Shown in pieces: positions 47,850 to 56,261 of a stretch of 64,000 bases of DNA. Within the stretch, counting starts at the first letter, position 1, and each line of letters starts with the position of its first letter. The stretch is from assembly GCF_002157505.1 (NCBI RefSeq), contig NZ_NFSC01000030.1:434001-498000 (forward strand), given 5' to 3'. This DNA comes from Arthrobacter agilis. GTDB taxonomy: Bacteria > Actinomycetota > Actinomycetes > Actinomycetales > Micrococcaceae. A program made the translations under genes and the position numbers. Under the pieces are notes generated by a model. It saw nothing but the letters and a program-made list of their open reading frames with translations. It did no database searches and had not been told where the DNA came from.

Positions 47850-48428
47850 CTATTTCCCCGACGCCGCGGGCACGAGCGTCCACAGCACGACGGCCGTGCG
47901 TCCGTCCGGATTCAGCCACGTGTGCGGTTCGCGGCCGGGGAAGGTCACGGTGTCCCCGGCGTCCAGTTCGTACCGGTCGTTCGAGAAGATCAGCACGAAC
48001 CGACCCTCGACGACATGCAGGGTCTCCACCTCGCAGTCCACGGAGTAGAGCTCGTCCTCTCCCCGGCCGTGCGGTTCGACGACGGCACGGATCATCTGCA
48101 GCCGGCGCTCCGAACGCGCCGTCATCAGGCGCTCGTTGATGCCCTCCCCGCCGAGGCTGATGCGCGGGGCTTCCGCAAGGCGCGTCAGGTGTGTCTCCGG
48201 CACGAGGAACAGGTCGCCGATGGAGATCGACAGCACCTGGCACAGCGTCACGAGCGAGGCGACGGACGGCGATGTGAGGTCCCGCTCGACCCTGCTGAGG
48301 AAGCCCTTGGTCAGGCCCGTGGAGGCGGCGACCTGCTCGATGGTCATGCGCTGGGCCTGGCGCGCGGCCCGGATGCGCGAGCCGATGGCGACCGGCGTGT
48401 TCGTCGGCTCGACGGGCAGGGCCTTCAT
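47850..48428 (-). CDS. XRE-family regulator with cupin sensor
   Basis: A 192-residue regulator. HTH_3 motif at about 15-70 (GSRIRAARQAQRMTIEQVAASTGLTKGFLSRVERD) and a cupin_2 domain at the C-terminus (ETLHVVEGRFVLIF, LDAGDTVTFPGREPHTWLNP). PuuR-like proteins of this architecture repress polyamine catabolism. It ends 7 bases from the permease stop (convergent) and is divergent from the sodium:solute symporter, which it most likely controls. ATG at 48428 with GAGAGGA. Confidence 0.92.
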   Translation of the reverse strand: MKALPVEPTNTPVAIGSRIRAARQAQRMTIEQVAASTGLTKGFLSRVERDLTSPSVASLVTLCQVLSISIGDLFLVPETHLTRLAEAPRISLGGEGINERLMTARSERRLQMIRAVVEPHGRGEDELYSVDCEVETLHVVEGRFVLIFSNDRYELDAGDTVTFPGREPHTWLNPDGRTAVVLWTLVPAASGK

Positions 48429-48513
48429 GCTTGTCCTCTCGTACGGCAATCCCGGAAGCTTACCCGTTCCCCGACGGACATCCGGCCGACACACGAACTT
48501 GCGATGATTGACG

Positions 48514-48566
48514 CGTGACGCCCGTCACGAGTAGCTTACGGGTCAACAATAGTTGCCTTTGAGGCA
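48514..48566. promoter_or_regulatory. inverted repeats upstream of the sodium:solute symporter
   Basis: Three inverted repeats lie between the XRE-cupin and symporter starts: CGTGAC-GCCC-GTCACG (48514-48529), CAAC-AATA-GTTG (48544-48555) and TGCCT-TTG-AGGCA (48554-48566). One or more is likely the operator for the divergent regulator. AAAGGA is seven bases before the symporter ATG. Confidence 0.6.
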
Positions 48567-48587
48567 TCAGGACCAAAGGACCTCTTC

Positions 48588-50084
48588 ATGCAAGCACTCA
48601 ACATCGGCATCGTGGTGGCGTACCTCGTCGCCATGCTGGGCTTTGGATGGTGGGGCAAGTCCCGCACCCGGAACGCCAGCGACTACCTCGTGGCGGGCCG
48701 GCGCCTCGGTCCGTTCCTCTACACGGGCACCATGGCTGCCGTCGTCCTCGGCGGGGCATCCACCGTGGGTGGCGTCGGCCTCGGGTACCAGTACGGCATC
48801 TCCGGCATGTGGCTCGTGGTGGCCATCGGCACCGGCGTCCTGCTGCTCAGCCTCCTGTTCGCTCCCACCATCCAGAGGCTGAAGATCTACACGGTCTCCC
48901 AGATGCTCACGCTGCGCTACGGGCACCGCGCCACCCGGGTCTCCGGCATCGTGATGCTCGCCTACACGCTGATGCTCTGCGCCACCTCCACCGGCGCCTA
49001 TGCCACGATCTTCGTGGTGCTCTTCGGCTGGGACCGGGCCGCATCCATCGCCGTCGGCGGCGTGATCGTCCTGATCTACTCCACGGTCGGCGGCATGTGG
49101 TCCATCACTCTGGCGGACATGGCGCAGTTCGTCATCAAGACCATCGGCGTCTTCGCCCTCATGCTTCCCTTCTCGCTGGCCGCGGCCGGAGGTTTCTCCG
49201 GGATCGCCGAACGGGCCGGGGACGAGTTCTTCAGCATCACGGGCATCGGCGCGCAGAGCATCATCACCTACTTCGTGGTCTACACGCTCGGGCTCCTGAT
49301 CGGCCAGGACATCTGGCAGCGCGTCTTCACGTCCCGCACGCCGGAGATCGCCCGCTGGGGTGGTTCGGCCGCCGGGATCTACTGCATCCTCTACGGTGTC
49401 GCGGGTGCCGTCATCGGCATGAGCGCCAGCGTCATCCTGCCGGCCATCGAGTCACGGGACGACGTCTACGCGGACATCGCCCTGAACGTCCTGCCGATCG
49501 GCATCGGCGGGCTCGTCCTCGCCGCGGCCGTGGCCGCCATGATGTCGACGGCGTCCGGGGCACTGATCGCCGCCGCCACCGTCGCACGGACCGACGTCGT
49601 CCCCTTCGTGGCCGGCTGGTTCGGCAGGGGCGCCGAGGAACGCGCGACGTCGGACCACGACGTCCGGTCCAGCCGCTGGTGGGTCCTCGGCCTCGGCATC
49701 GTCACGATCGCCCTCGCCGTGATCGTGCAGGACGTGGTGGCGGCCCTGACCATCGCGTACGACATCCTCGTCGGCGGGCTCCTGGTGGCCATCCTCGGCG
49801 GCCTGGTCTGGCGCCGGGGCAACGGCCTCGGAGCAGGAGCATCGATGGCGGCGGGCACGCTCGTCACCCTCGGCGTCATGGCCTATCTCGAGATCACCGC
49901 GGAGAACCAGTACGACGGCATCTACGCCAACGAGCCGATCTACTACGGGCTCGCGGTGTCGGCGATCGTGTACGTCGTCGCCTCGCTGGCCACGCGCCCC
50001 ACGGACCCGGACGTCATGGCTGCATGGGACCGGCGCGTCGCCGGGCAGGTCCCGGACGATGTCCCGGTCGAAGCCGGCTCCTGA
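48588..50084 (+). CDS. sodium:solute symporter (SSS family)
   Basis: A 498-residue Na+-coupled importer with about thirteen helices. Typical segments are SDYLVAGRRLGPFLYTGTMAAVVLGGASTVGGVGLGYQYG, VIVLIYSTVGGMWSITLADMAQFVIK and AAVAAMMSTASGALIAAATVARTDV. Substrate cannot be read directly; with agmatinase and XRE-cupin genes nearby it may import a guanidino compound or polyamine. A perfect hairpin terminator follows 30 bases after the stop. Confidence 0.93.
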   Translation: MQALNIGIVVAYLVAMLGFGWWGKSRTRNASDYLVAGRRLGPFLYTGTMAAVVLGGASTVGGVGLGYQYGISGMWLVVAIGTGVLLLSLLFAPTIQRLKIYTVSQMLTLRYGHRATRVSGIVMLAYTLMLCATSTGAYATIFVVLFGWDRAASIAVGGVIVLIYSTVGGMWSITLADMAQFVIKTIGVFALMLPFSLAAAGGFSGIAERAGDEFFSITGIGAQSIITYFVVYTLGLLIGQDIWQRVFTSRTPEIARWGGSAAGIYCILYGVAGAVIGMSASVILPAIESRDDVYADIALNVLPIGIGGLVLAAAVAAMMSTASGALIAAATVARTDVVPFVAGWFGRGAEERATSDHDVRSSRWWVLGLGIVTIALAVIVQDVVAALTIAYDILVGGLLVAILGGLVWRRGNGLGAGASMAAGTLVTLGVMAYLEITAENQYDGIYANEPIYYGLAVSAIVYVVASLATRPTDPDVMAAWDRRVAGQVPDDVPVEAGS

Positions 50085-50114
50085 CGGTTTCCGGCCCAGC
50101 AGGGGCTCCAGGTC

Positions 50115-50150
50115 GGAGAAGGCTCCCGGCACGTGCCGGGAGCCTTCTCC
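50115..50150 (+). terminator. perfect 36-bp palindromic terminator
   Basis: The 36 bases are a complete palindrome (18-base arms starting GGAGAAGGCTCCCGGC), 31 bases after the symporter stop. The remaining bases to 50281 hold no recognisable feature. Confidence 0.9.
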
Positions 50151-50281
50151 ATATCAACCCTCACGCCGGGCTCCGCCGCAGCCGCGGCGCCGGACCGATC
50201 CCGGACCCTCGGAGTGCCGCGTGCACATGTCGCCCCTGAGTGCGCGCATCGGCCCTCCGTGAGCACGTCCCCCAGGCGCCG

Positions 50282-51589
50282 TCAGCGCCCTGCCGCGGAG
50301 GAACCGCCCGTGCCACCGAGACGATCGCTGTCCTGGTCGCCGCGCCCTTCGACCCTGCGGTCCTGGGTGCCCGGCCGATCCGTCGATTCCTCCGCGGCCA
50401 CCGAAGCGGCAGCCAACGCCGAGTCCTGCTCCTCCTTGGGCGTCGAGCTCAGCCCGTGCCCGGTCTCGTCCAGGGCCGTGAGCCGCTCGGCCTTGTCGAC
50501 CTCGGCCTCCGTGATCTCGTCGTCCTTCTCCTGGTTCCAGGCCTTGATGGCAGCCCAGCCCACCGCGGCCACGGGAACGGAGAGGATCGCACCGATGATG
50601 CCGGCGAGGATGGTGCCCGCCGTCAATGCGAGCAGGATGACGAGGGCATGGACCTGCAGCGTGCGACCCATGACGACGGGCTGCAGGAAGTTGCCCTCGA
50701 GCTGGTTGACCACGATGACCACGATGATGACCATCAGTGCCACGAACGGCCCATTGGCCACCAGTGCGATCAGTGCGGCGAGGACGCCGGCGAGGGTCGC
50801 TCCCACCAGGGGGATGAAGGCACCGATGAAGACGATCGCAGCCAGCGGCAGCGCGAGCGGGACCCCGAGCAACAGCAGCGCCACCCCGATGAAGACGGAG
50901 TCGACCAGGGCCACGATGGCCGTGCCGCGCACATAGCCGCCGAGGACGGCCATGCCGCTGTAGCCGACACGACGGGCCTTGACCAGGCGCCTGCCCTTGA
51001 AGGCCCGCAGCAGAAACGCCCAGATCTTCTCGCCGTCCTTGAGGAAGAAGAACAGGATGACCACCATGAGCAGTGCGCCGGCGGTGAAGTTGCCGGCCGC
51101 ACTGAGGCCTGAGATCGCGCCCGCGCCGACGGTGCTGCTCGTCGCGAAGTCGACGGCCCAGTCGCGGGCCTGCTGGATCTGCGCGTCGTCGATGGGGATG
51201 GGGCCGTTCTGGGCCAGGGCGTAGAGCCTGTCGACGCCCTCCGTCGCGGAGGACGCGAGTTCACCGGCCTGGCCCACGACGGCGAACACGATCCCGGTGA
51301 TGAGTCCGCCGAAGACGAGCAGCAGCAGCAGGAACGACACCGCGGTCGCCGCGGAAGCGCCCCAGCCCCTGCGGCGCAGCAGACTCACGAACGGACCGAT
51401 CGCGGCCGCGAGAATCAGTGCCAGCAGCATCGGGATCACAACGAGCCGTACCTGGATCAGGGCGTACACGGCCACGACGGCGAGCACCAGGAGCAGGAGT
51501 ACCTGCGCCGCGCGGATGCTGGCGTGGCCCAGGCTGTCGTGCCAGGGGCCCTTCGGGGCGGACGTTTCCGCCCGCACGAATGGAGTCAT
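50282..51589 (-). CDS. AI-2E family (PerM-like) transporter
   Basis: A 435-residue membrane protein with about eight helices. Matches are PMLLALILAAAIGPFVSLLRRRG, the large central domain, FIGAFIPLVGATLAGVLAALIAL and QLEGNFLQPVVMGRTLQVHAL. The family name comes from autoinducer-2 export claims, but many members have other roles, including cation exchange. About 70 residues of charged, low-complexity C-terminus. The ATG overlaps the stop of the acyl-CoA ligase gene (ATGA), so they are translated together. Confidence 0.9.
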   Translation of the reverse strand: MTPFVRAETSAPKGPWHDSLGHASIRAAQVLLLLVLAVVAVYALIQVRLVVIPMLLALILAAAIGPFVSLLRRRGWGASAATAVSFLLLLLVFGGLITGIVFAVVGQAGELASSATEGVDRLYALAQNGPIPIDDAQIQQARDWAVDFATSSTVGAGAISGLSAAGNFTAGALLMVVILFFFLKDGEKIWAFLLRAFKGRRLVKARRVGYSGMAVLGGYVRGTAIVALVDSVFIGVALLLLGVPLALPLAAIVFIGAFIPLVGATLAGVLAALIALVANGPFVALMVIIVVIVVNQLEGNFLQPVVMGRTLQVHALVILLALTAGTILAGIIGAILSVPVAAVGWAAIKAWNQEKDDEITEAEVDKAERLTALDETGHGLSSTPKEEQDSALAAASVAAEESTDRPGTQDRRVEGRGDQDSDRLGGTGGSSAAGR

Positions 51590-53316
51590 CGATTGTCACC
51601 TTTTCCTTCGGCACGAGGGCCATCGTTGAGCAATTGGGTGCGCACCTCGCGCCGGAGGACCTTGCCGATCAGGGACCGGGGCAGGTCCTCGGCCTGCACG
51701 ATGATGCGCGGGACCTTGTAGGCGGCGAGCGCCGCCCAGCAGGAGGACCGGAGCGCCTCGACATCGAGGCTCGCACCAGGGGTGAGGACGACGACGGCAG
51801 CGACGTCCTCGCCCCCGCCGGGCCGCGGGAGCCCGACGACAGCGGCATCCGCGACGTCGGGATGAGCCCTGAGCACGTCCTCCACCTCGGACGGTGCCAC
51901 GTTGAAGCCACCGGTGATGATCAGTTCCTTGATGCGGTCGACGATCGAGATGAAGCAGTCCTCGTCCATGCGGACGATGTCACCGGTGCGGAACCAGCCT
52001 CCGTCGAGCAGGGCCGCGGAGGTCTCGTCGGGCCTGCGCCAGTAGCCCCCGAACACCTGGGGCCCACGGATGAGCAGCTCGCCCGCCTCGCCCGGCGCGC
52101 GGTCCCGGGTGGGGTCCTCCGGGTCGACGATCCGCACATCGGTGCCAGGGAACGGGACCCCGACGGTCCCCGGGCGCCGGGTGGGACCGATCGGGTTGCC
52201 TGCCGCCACCGGCGAGGTCTCCGTCAGTCCGTAGCCCTCGATCAGGTAGCCCCCCGTTGCCGCCTCCCAGGTCTCGACCGTGGACTGCGGGAGGTTCATG
52301 GCACCCGAGATCGCGAACCGGATGCTCCGGAGGTCCACTCCGCGCTCCACCGCCCCGGCTGCGAGCCTGTGGTAGATGGGCGGTACGGCAGGCAGGAACG
52401 TGGGCGGGCTCTTCCGGACGGCGTCGAGCACCAGCCCGACGTCGAACCGGGGGAAGAGGACGAGGCGGGCGCCGATGCTCATCGCGAACGTCAGGCACAG
52501 CGTGAGGCCGTAGGCGTGGAACATCGGCAGGACGGCGTAGACGGTCTCGCGCCCCGCCTCGAGGCCCGGCACCCAGGCGCGGCCCTGGGCGGCGTTGGCG
52601 AGCAGGTTCCGATGCGTGAGGATCGCGCCCTTGGGTGCGCCGGTGGTGCCGCTGGTGTACTGGAGGACGGCCGTGTCCTGCGGCGCCGGGCGGGGATGCC
52701 GGTGCGGCAGGGGCCGGTGACGGAGCAGGTCCCGCCACGGCACCACGGTCCGGGAACCGGCCGGTTTCTCCGTCGTCGTGAGCGCGGTCCTCGCTTCGCG
52801 GGCCCGGCGGACAGGCAGTTTCAGGGCGAGCCGGCGCAATGCAGGCATCGCCCGGACGAGGTCGACCGTCACGACCGAGGTGACCGGGATGTCCTGGGGC
52901 AGCCGCTGGACGCGCGCGGCCACCCGGTCCCAGACGATCGCCACCTTCGCCCCGTGGTCCTCGAACTGGTGCCTCAGCTCGCGGTCGGTGTAGAGCGGGT
53001 TGTGCTCGACGACGATCGCCCCGAGGCGGAGGACGGCGTAGAAGGCGATGATGTGCTGGGGGCAGTTCGGCAGCACGAGGGCCACGCGGTCGCCGGCGGT
53101 GACACCGAGCGACCGGAGGCCTGCCGCCGCGCGCGCCACCGCCTCACCCAGGGTGCGGTACGTCGTCGGAGCCCCGAAGAATTCCAGAGCCGTCGCCGTG
53201 CCGTAGGTGCGGACCGAGGAATCGAGCAGGTCGGAGAGCGTGCCGTCGGGCACGTCGAAGGACCGGGGGACGCCGGGTGCGTAGCTCGCCATCCACGGCC
53301 GGGCTGCCAAATCCAT
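51586..53316 (-). CDS. long-chain acyl-CoA ligase (AMP-forming)
   Basis: A 576-residue ANL-superfamily enzyme activating a fatty acid to acyl-CoA through an acyl-AMP. Motifs: P-loop YTSGTTGAPKGAILTH, YGLTETSPV, GWFRTGD, the hinge DRIKELIITGGFNVAP and the catalytic Lys in PRSLIGKVLRR. ATG at 53316 with AGGAAG eight bases upstream. Coupled to an AI-2E-family permease; the link between them is unknown. Confidence 0.93.
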   Translation of the reverse strand: MDLAARPWMASYAPGVPRSFDVPDGTLSDLLDSSVRTYGTATALEFFGAPTTYRTLGEAVARAAAGLRSLGVTAGDRVALVLPNCPQHIIAFYAVLRLGAIVVEHNPLYTDRELRHQFEDHGAKVAIVWDRVAARVQRLPQDIPVTSVVTVDLVRAMPALRRLALKLPVRRAREARTALTTTEKPAGSRTVVPWRDLLRHRPLPHRHPRPAPQDTAVLQYTSGTTGAPKGAILTHRNLLANAAQGRAWVPGLEAGRETVYAVLPMFHAYGLTLCLTFAMSIGARLVLFPRFDVGLVLDAVRKSPPTFLPAVPPIYHRLAAGAVERGVDLRSIRFAISGAMNLPQSTVETWEAATGGYLIEGYGLTETSPVAAGNPIGPTRRPGTVGVPFPGTDVRIVDPEDPTRDRAPGEAGELLIRGPQVFGGYWRRPDETSAALLDGGWFRTGDIVRMDEDCFISIVDRIKELIITGGFNVAPSEVEDVLRAHPDVADAAVVGLPRPGGGEDVAAVVVLTPGASLDVEALRSSCWAALAAYKVPRIIVQAEDLPRSLIGKVLRREVRTQLLNDGPRAEGKGDNR

Positions 53317-53431
53317 AAGCCTGCTTCCTGTTATCCGTTCGACTGTATCGCGGGTCGTGGGCTTCCGGTACCTGACCCACCGGGACCGGAACCTGTGACC
53401 CGGGGGCCCGGAGCGGTCCGGTAGGATGGAT

Positions 53432-53541
53432 GGTCGAAGGGGAGTAGCTCCGCGTCCCGAGGACGCGCGGCCTGTCGACATACTGGCGCCATGGGTGCCC
53501 GGCAGTCCACCGGATCCACCCGGCGAGCGAGACCTTCGGCC
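53432..53541 (+). promoter_or_regulatory. yybP-ykoY manganese riboswitch
   Basis: The hallmarks of the yybP-ykoY class are present in order. Helix P1 forms between GGTCGAAGG (53432-53440) and CCTTCGGCC (53533-53541) with one G-T pair. L1 has GGGGAGTAGC (53439-53448), the middle has GACATACT (53477-53484) and L3 has GCGAGACC (53527-53534). A GC-rich hairpin lies between L1 and the ACATACT element. The class senses Mn2+ and turns genes on. It is 84 bases before the start of the ferritin-VIT gene, in the same direction. A TAGGAT just upstream (53422-53427) could be the -10 box. Confidence 0.93.
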
Positions 53542-53563
53542 GAATCAGCGCACCTGCGTTCCC

Positions 53564-53588
53564 CGGCCGGAGCCTCCCGCTTCGGCCG
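53564..53588 (+). promoter_or_regulatory. expression-platform hairpin of the Mn riboswitch
   Basis: CGGCCGGAG (53564-53572) pairs with CTTCGGCCG (53580-53588) around a 7-base loop containing CTCC. The 5' arm can alternatively pair with the P1 3' strand of the riboswitch (CCTTCGGCC, 53533-53541), whose sequence is nearly identical to the 3' arm. No T-run follows, so control is more likely through the GGAG ribosome site at 53615-53618 than by termination. The mechanism is inference. Confidence 0.5.
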
Positions 53589-53625
53589 TGGCGCGCACGG
53601 GCACCCCGACCACCGGAGCATCCCC

Positions 53626-54723
53626 GTGACATCCCCTGAGCAGTCCCCCTCCCGGAACGACATCAAGCGCTGGCGCCAGTACCTCGCCGACGAACGCGGC
53701 GAGGCTGCCACCTACCGCGACCTCGCCCGCCGCAGGACGGGCGAGGAGCGCGAGATCCTCCTCGGCCTCGCCGAGGCGGAAGGCCGCCACGAGGCCCACT
53801 GGCTCCAACTGCTCGGCAACGACGTCGGACGCCCCCTGAGGCCCTCCATCCGCAACCGGATCCTCGGCGTGCTCGCCCGGCGCTTCGGGTCGGTCTTCGT
53901 CCTGGCCCTCGCACAGCGTGCCGAAGGCCGCTCCCCCTACGCGACCGATCCCTCCGCCACGAGCGCCATGGTGGCCGATGAGCAGATCCACGAGGAAGTG
54001 GTGCGGGGCCTGGCAACCCGCGGCCGCAACCGGCTGTCCGGGAACTTCCGGGCGGCGGTCTTCGGCGCGAATGACGGACTCGTCAGCAACCTCGCACTGG
54101 TCATGGGCATCGGTGCCACCGGCGTCTCTCCATCGTTCATCCTGTTCAGCGGGCTGGCCGGGCTGCTGGCCGGTGCCCTGTCGATGGGCGCCGGCGAATA
54201 CGTGTCCGTCCGGTCCCAGCGCGAGCTGCTGTCGGCGACACGCCCCACGCAGATCACCCTGACGGCGGCTAAGGAACTCGACATCGCGGCGAACGAACTG
54301 GTGCTCGTCTACCGCGCGAGGGGGATGACGCCGGCGGCGGCCGAGCACCGCGCGGCCGAGCGTCTCGGCCTGTACAGCTGCGACTGCGACCCGAGCTTCT
54401 CCCTCCAACCGGAGGAGGACGACGCCGTCGACGAGCACGAGGCGGTCGGCACGGGCCTCGGCGCCGCCGCGTCGAGCTTCTGCTTCTTCGCCTCGGGTGC
54501 CGTCATCCCGGTGCTCCCGTACCTCGTGGGCCTCAGCGGCGTGACGGCCGTCGTCGTCGCGTGCGTCCTGGTGGGACTGGCGCTGCTGGCCACGGGTGCG
54601 GTCGTCGCCCTGCTGTCGGGCGCCTCACCGCTGCGGCTGGCGCTCCGGCAGCTGGCGATCGGGCTCGGTGCGGCCGCCGTGACCTACCTGCTCGGCCTGC
54701 TCTTCGGCACGTCCGTGGCCTGA
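53626..54723 (+). CDS. ferritin-like/VIT1 fusion transporter (MbfA type)
   Basis: A 365-residue protein. Residues 10-150 form a rubrerythrin/ferritin-like four-helix domain with Glu and His ligands (DERGEAATYRDLA, GLAEAEGRHEAHWL, DEQIHEEVV). The C-terminal VIT1/CCC1 domain has NFRAAVFGANDGLVSNLALVMG, SMGAGEYVSVRSQRE and three further helices. Related proteins (MbfA, plant-type VIT) export iron or manganese. GTG at 53626 follows GGAG by seven bases; longer frames would cover the riboswitch and are rejected. Placement under a Mn riboswitch predicts a manganese exporter. Confidence 0.93.
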   Translation: MTSPEQSPSRNDIKRWRQYLADERGEAATYRDLARRRTGEEREILLGLAEAEGRHEAHWLQLLGNDVGRPLRPSIRNRILGVLARRFGSVFVLALAQRAEGRSPYATDPSATSAMVADEQIHEEVVRGLATRGRNRLSGNFRAAVFGANDGLVSNLALVMGIGATGVSPSFILFSGLAGLLAGALSMGAGEYVSVRSQRELLSATRPTQITLTAAKELDIAANELVLVYRARGMTPAAAEHRAAERLGLYSCDCDPSFSLQPEEDDAVDEHEAVGTGLGAAASSFCFFASGAVIPVLPYLVGLSGVTAVVVACVLVGLALLATGAVVALLSGASPLRLALRQLAIGLGAAAVTYLLGLLFGTSVA

Positions 54724-54791
54724 TCCGGCAGTCCATGGCCCTCGTGCGCCCTGCGCGAACGGCGTTCCCCGGCGTCCGCTGGAGTGCTGGA

Positions 54792-55724
54792 ATGGTGCGC
54801 ATGGACGAGCAGGAGGCGCTCGACGCGTACTCGGCGGCGATCGTGCGCATCGCCGAATCCACGCTGCCATCGGTGGCGGCGGTGGCGGTGCACACCGCCC
54901 GCGGCTCCGGCGCAGGCAGCGCGTCCGTGATCTCGACCGATGCGCACCTGCTGACGAGCGCACACGTCGTCGCCGGCGCGCAGCGTATCGAGGTCGCGTT
55001 CGGCGACGGCTCCGTGCTGCCCGCCCATGTGGCCGGCAGCGACCCGCTCTCGGACCTCGCCGTTCTCGAGGCGGACGGCCGCACTCCCCCGCCGGTGCCC
55101 CTGGGGGACGCATCCAGGCTCCGGGTCGGACAGCTCGTGGTGGCGCTCGGCAACCCGCTCGGCATGGCAGGCAGCGTCACCGCGGGAATCGTATCCGCAC
55201 TCGGCCGATCCCTTCCGACGGTGTCCGGACGCGTGGTGGATGAAGTCATCCAGACCGACGCGACCCTGAATCCGGGCAGCAGCGGCGGTGTGCTCGCCGA
55301 CAGCGCGGGACGCATGGTGGGCGTCAACACCGCCGTCGCCGGTATCGGGCTCGGCCTGGCCATCCCCATCAACACGACGACGCGGGAGATCATCGACGCA
55401 CTCATCACCAGGGGCCGCGTGCGCCGTGCGTGGCTGGGCGTCGTCGGAGCCCAGATTCCGCTCATCCCCGAGATCGCGGCCCGCGTCGGCTCGCCCACGG
55501 GGATGCAGGTGGCATCCGTCGTCGCCGGAAGCCCCGCCGCCGGAGCCGGAGCCCGCGCCGGGGACGTGGTCATCTCGCTCGATCACGTACCCGTCCGCAG
55601 TGCCACGGGCATCCAGCGGCTGATGGTCGAGACCGCGATCGGCCGCCGCATGGAGATGACGGTGTGGCGCAACGGCGCCCTGGTGGACATCGTCGTGCAG
55701 CCCGAAGAGCTGCGCGTTGCATGA
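54792..55724 (+). CDS. trypsin-like serine protease with PDZ domain (HtrA-like)
   Basis: A 310-residue S1C-type protease. Triad: His in LLTSAHVV, Asp in SDLAVLE, Ser in TLNPGSSGG. A PDZ domain follows (about 215-305: AWLGVVGAQIPL, GSPAAGAGARAGDVVISLD). Unlike typical HtrA/DegP proteins no signal peptide or membrane helix precedes the protease domain in the 30 N-terminal residues, so it may be cytoplasmic. Start ATG 54792 with GGAG upstream; ATG 54801 is possible. Confidence 0.88.
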   Translation: MVRMDEQEALDAYSAAIVRIAESTLPSVAAVAVHTARGSGAGSASVISTDAHLLTSAHVVAGAQRIEVAFGDGSVLPAHVAGSDPLSDLAVLEADGRTPPPVPLGDASRLRVGQLVVALGNPLGMAGSVTAGIVSALGRSLPTVSGRVVDEVIQTDATLNPGSSGGVLADSAGRMVGVNTAVAGIGLGLAIPINTTTREIIDALITRGRVRRAWLGVVGAQIPLIPEIAARVGSPTGMQVASVVAGSPAAGAGARAGDVVISLDHVPVRSATGIQRLMVETAIGRRMEMTVWRNGALVDIVVQPEELRVA

Positions 55725-55790
55725 CCGGTGCCGGCGGTCCTGCGCCAGGTCCCACCCGGCGTTCCGTCCCGAGCGACGGGCCGCAAGCGA

Positions 55791-56261
55791 CTAGGCGGCG
55801 TCCCGCTCCCGCAGCACGTAGTCCTCGAGCTTGGCGAGTGTCGCCTCGATGCTGGCCGGATGGCGGCGCGTGAACCCGGTGAGCCGGAAGACGAATCTCC
55901 AGGGCACCGCCCGGCCGTCCCACTCCTCGCGCACCAGGGTGGCATCGCCGCGGGGCTCGAGCGTGTAGCGCCAGACGTGCGCCGAGAAGTGGCGCCAGGC
56001 GATGCGGCGGCCCTCCTCGAACTCGACCACGTGGTTGAGGATCCTGTACCGGCCACCCAGCTTCATGTCCATGCCGAACTTCGCACCCGGCGAGAGGCGG
56101 GACGGACCATTGGGCTGCTCGCCCCGCACCGTCCCCGACCCGTCGATCACGCTGTGCAGGGCAGGCGTCGCGAGGACCTCGAAGATGCGGGCCGCCGGTG
56201 CGTCGATGAGCCGCTCCCGGGAGATGAGGTAGGCGGAGTCCGGGCCGGGGGTCACTGTCAT
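55791..56261 (-). CDS. SRPBCC-family protein
   Basis: A 156-residue START/Bet v1-like helix-grip protein likely to bind a small hydrophobic ligand. It has SRERLIDAPAARIFEVLATPALHSVIDGSG at the N-terminus and a core ending WRYTLEPRGDATLVREEWDG. The C-terminal helix is SIEATLAKLEDYV. The ATG overlaps the stop of the alcohol dehydrogenase gene by four bases. Ligand unknown. Confidence 0.88.
   Translation of the reverse strand: MTVTPGPDSAYLISRERLIDAPAARIFEVLATPALHSVIDGSGTVRGEQPNGPSRLSPGAKFGMDMKLGGRYRILNHVVEFEEGRRIAWRHFSAHVWRYTLEPRGDATLVREEWDGRAVPWRFVFRLTGFTRRHPASIEATLAKLEDYVLRERDAA

Noticed and set aside
53491-53625. Longer start for the ferritin-VIT gene
   Set aside because: The extra 45 codons are Arg/Ser/Gly-rich, overlap the Mn riboswitch and have no ribosome site; GTG 53626 has GGAG at proper distance.
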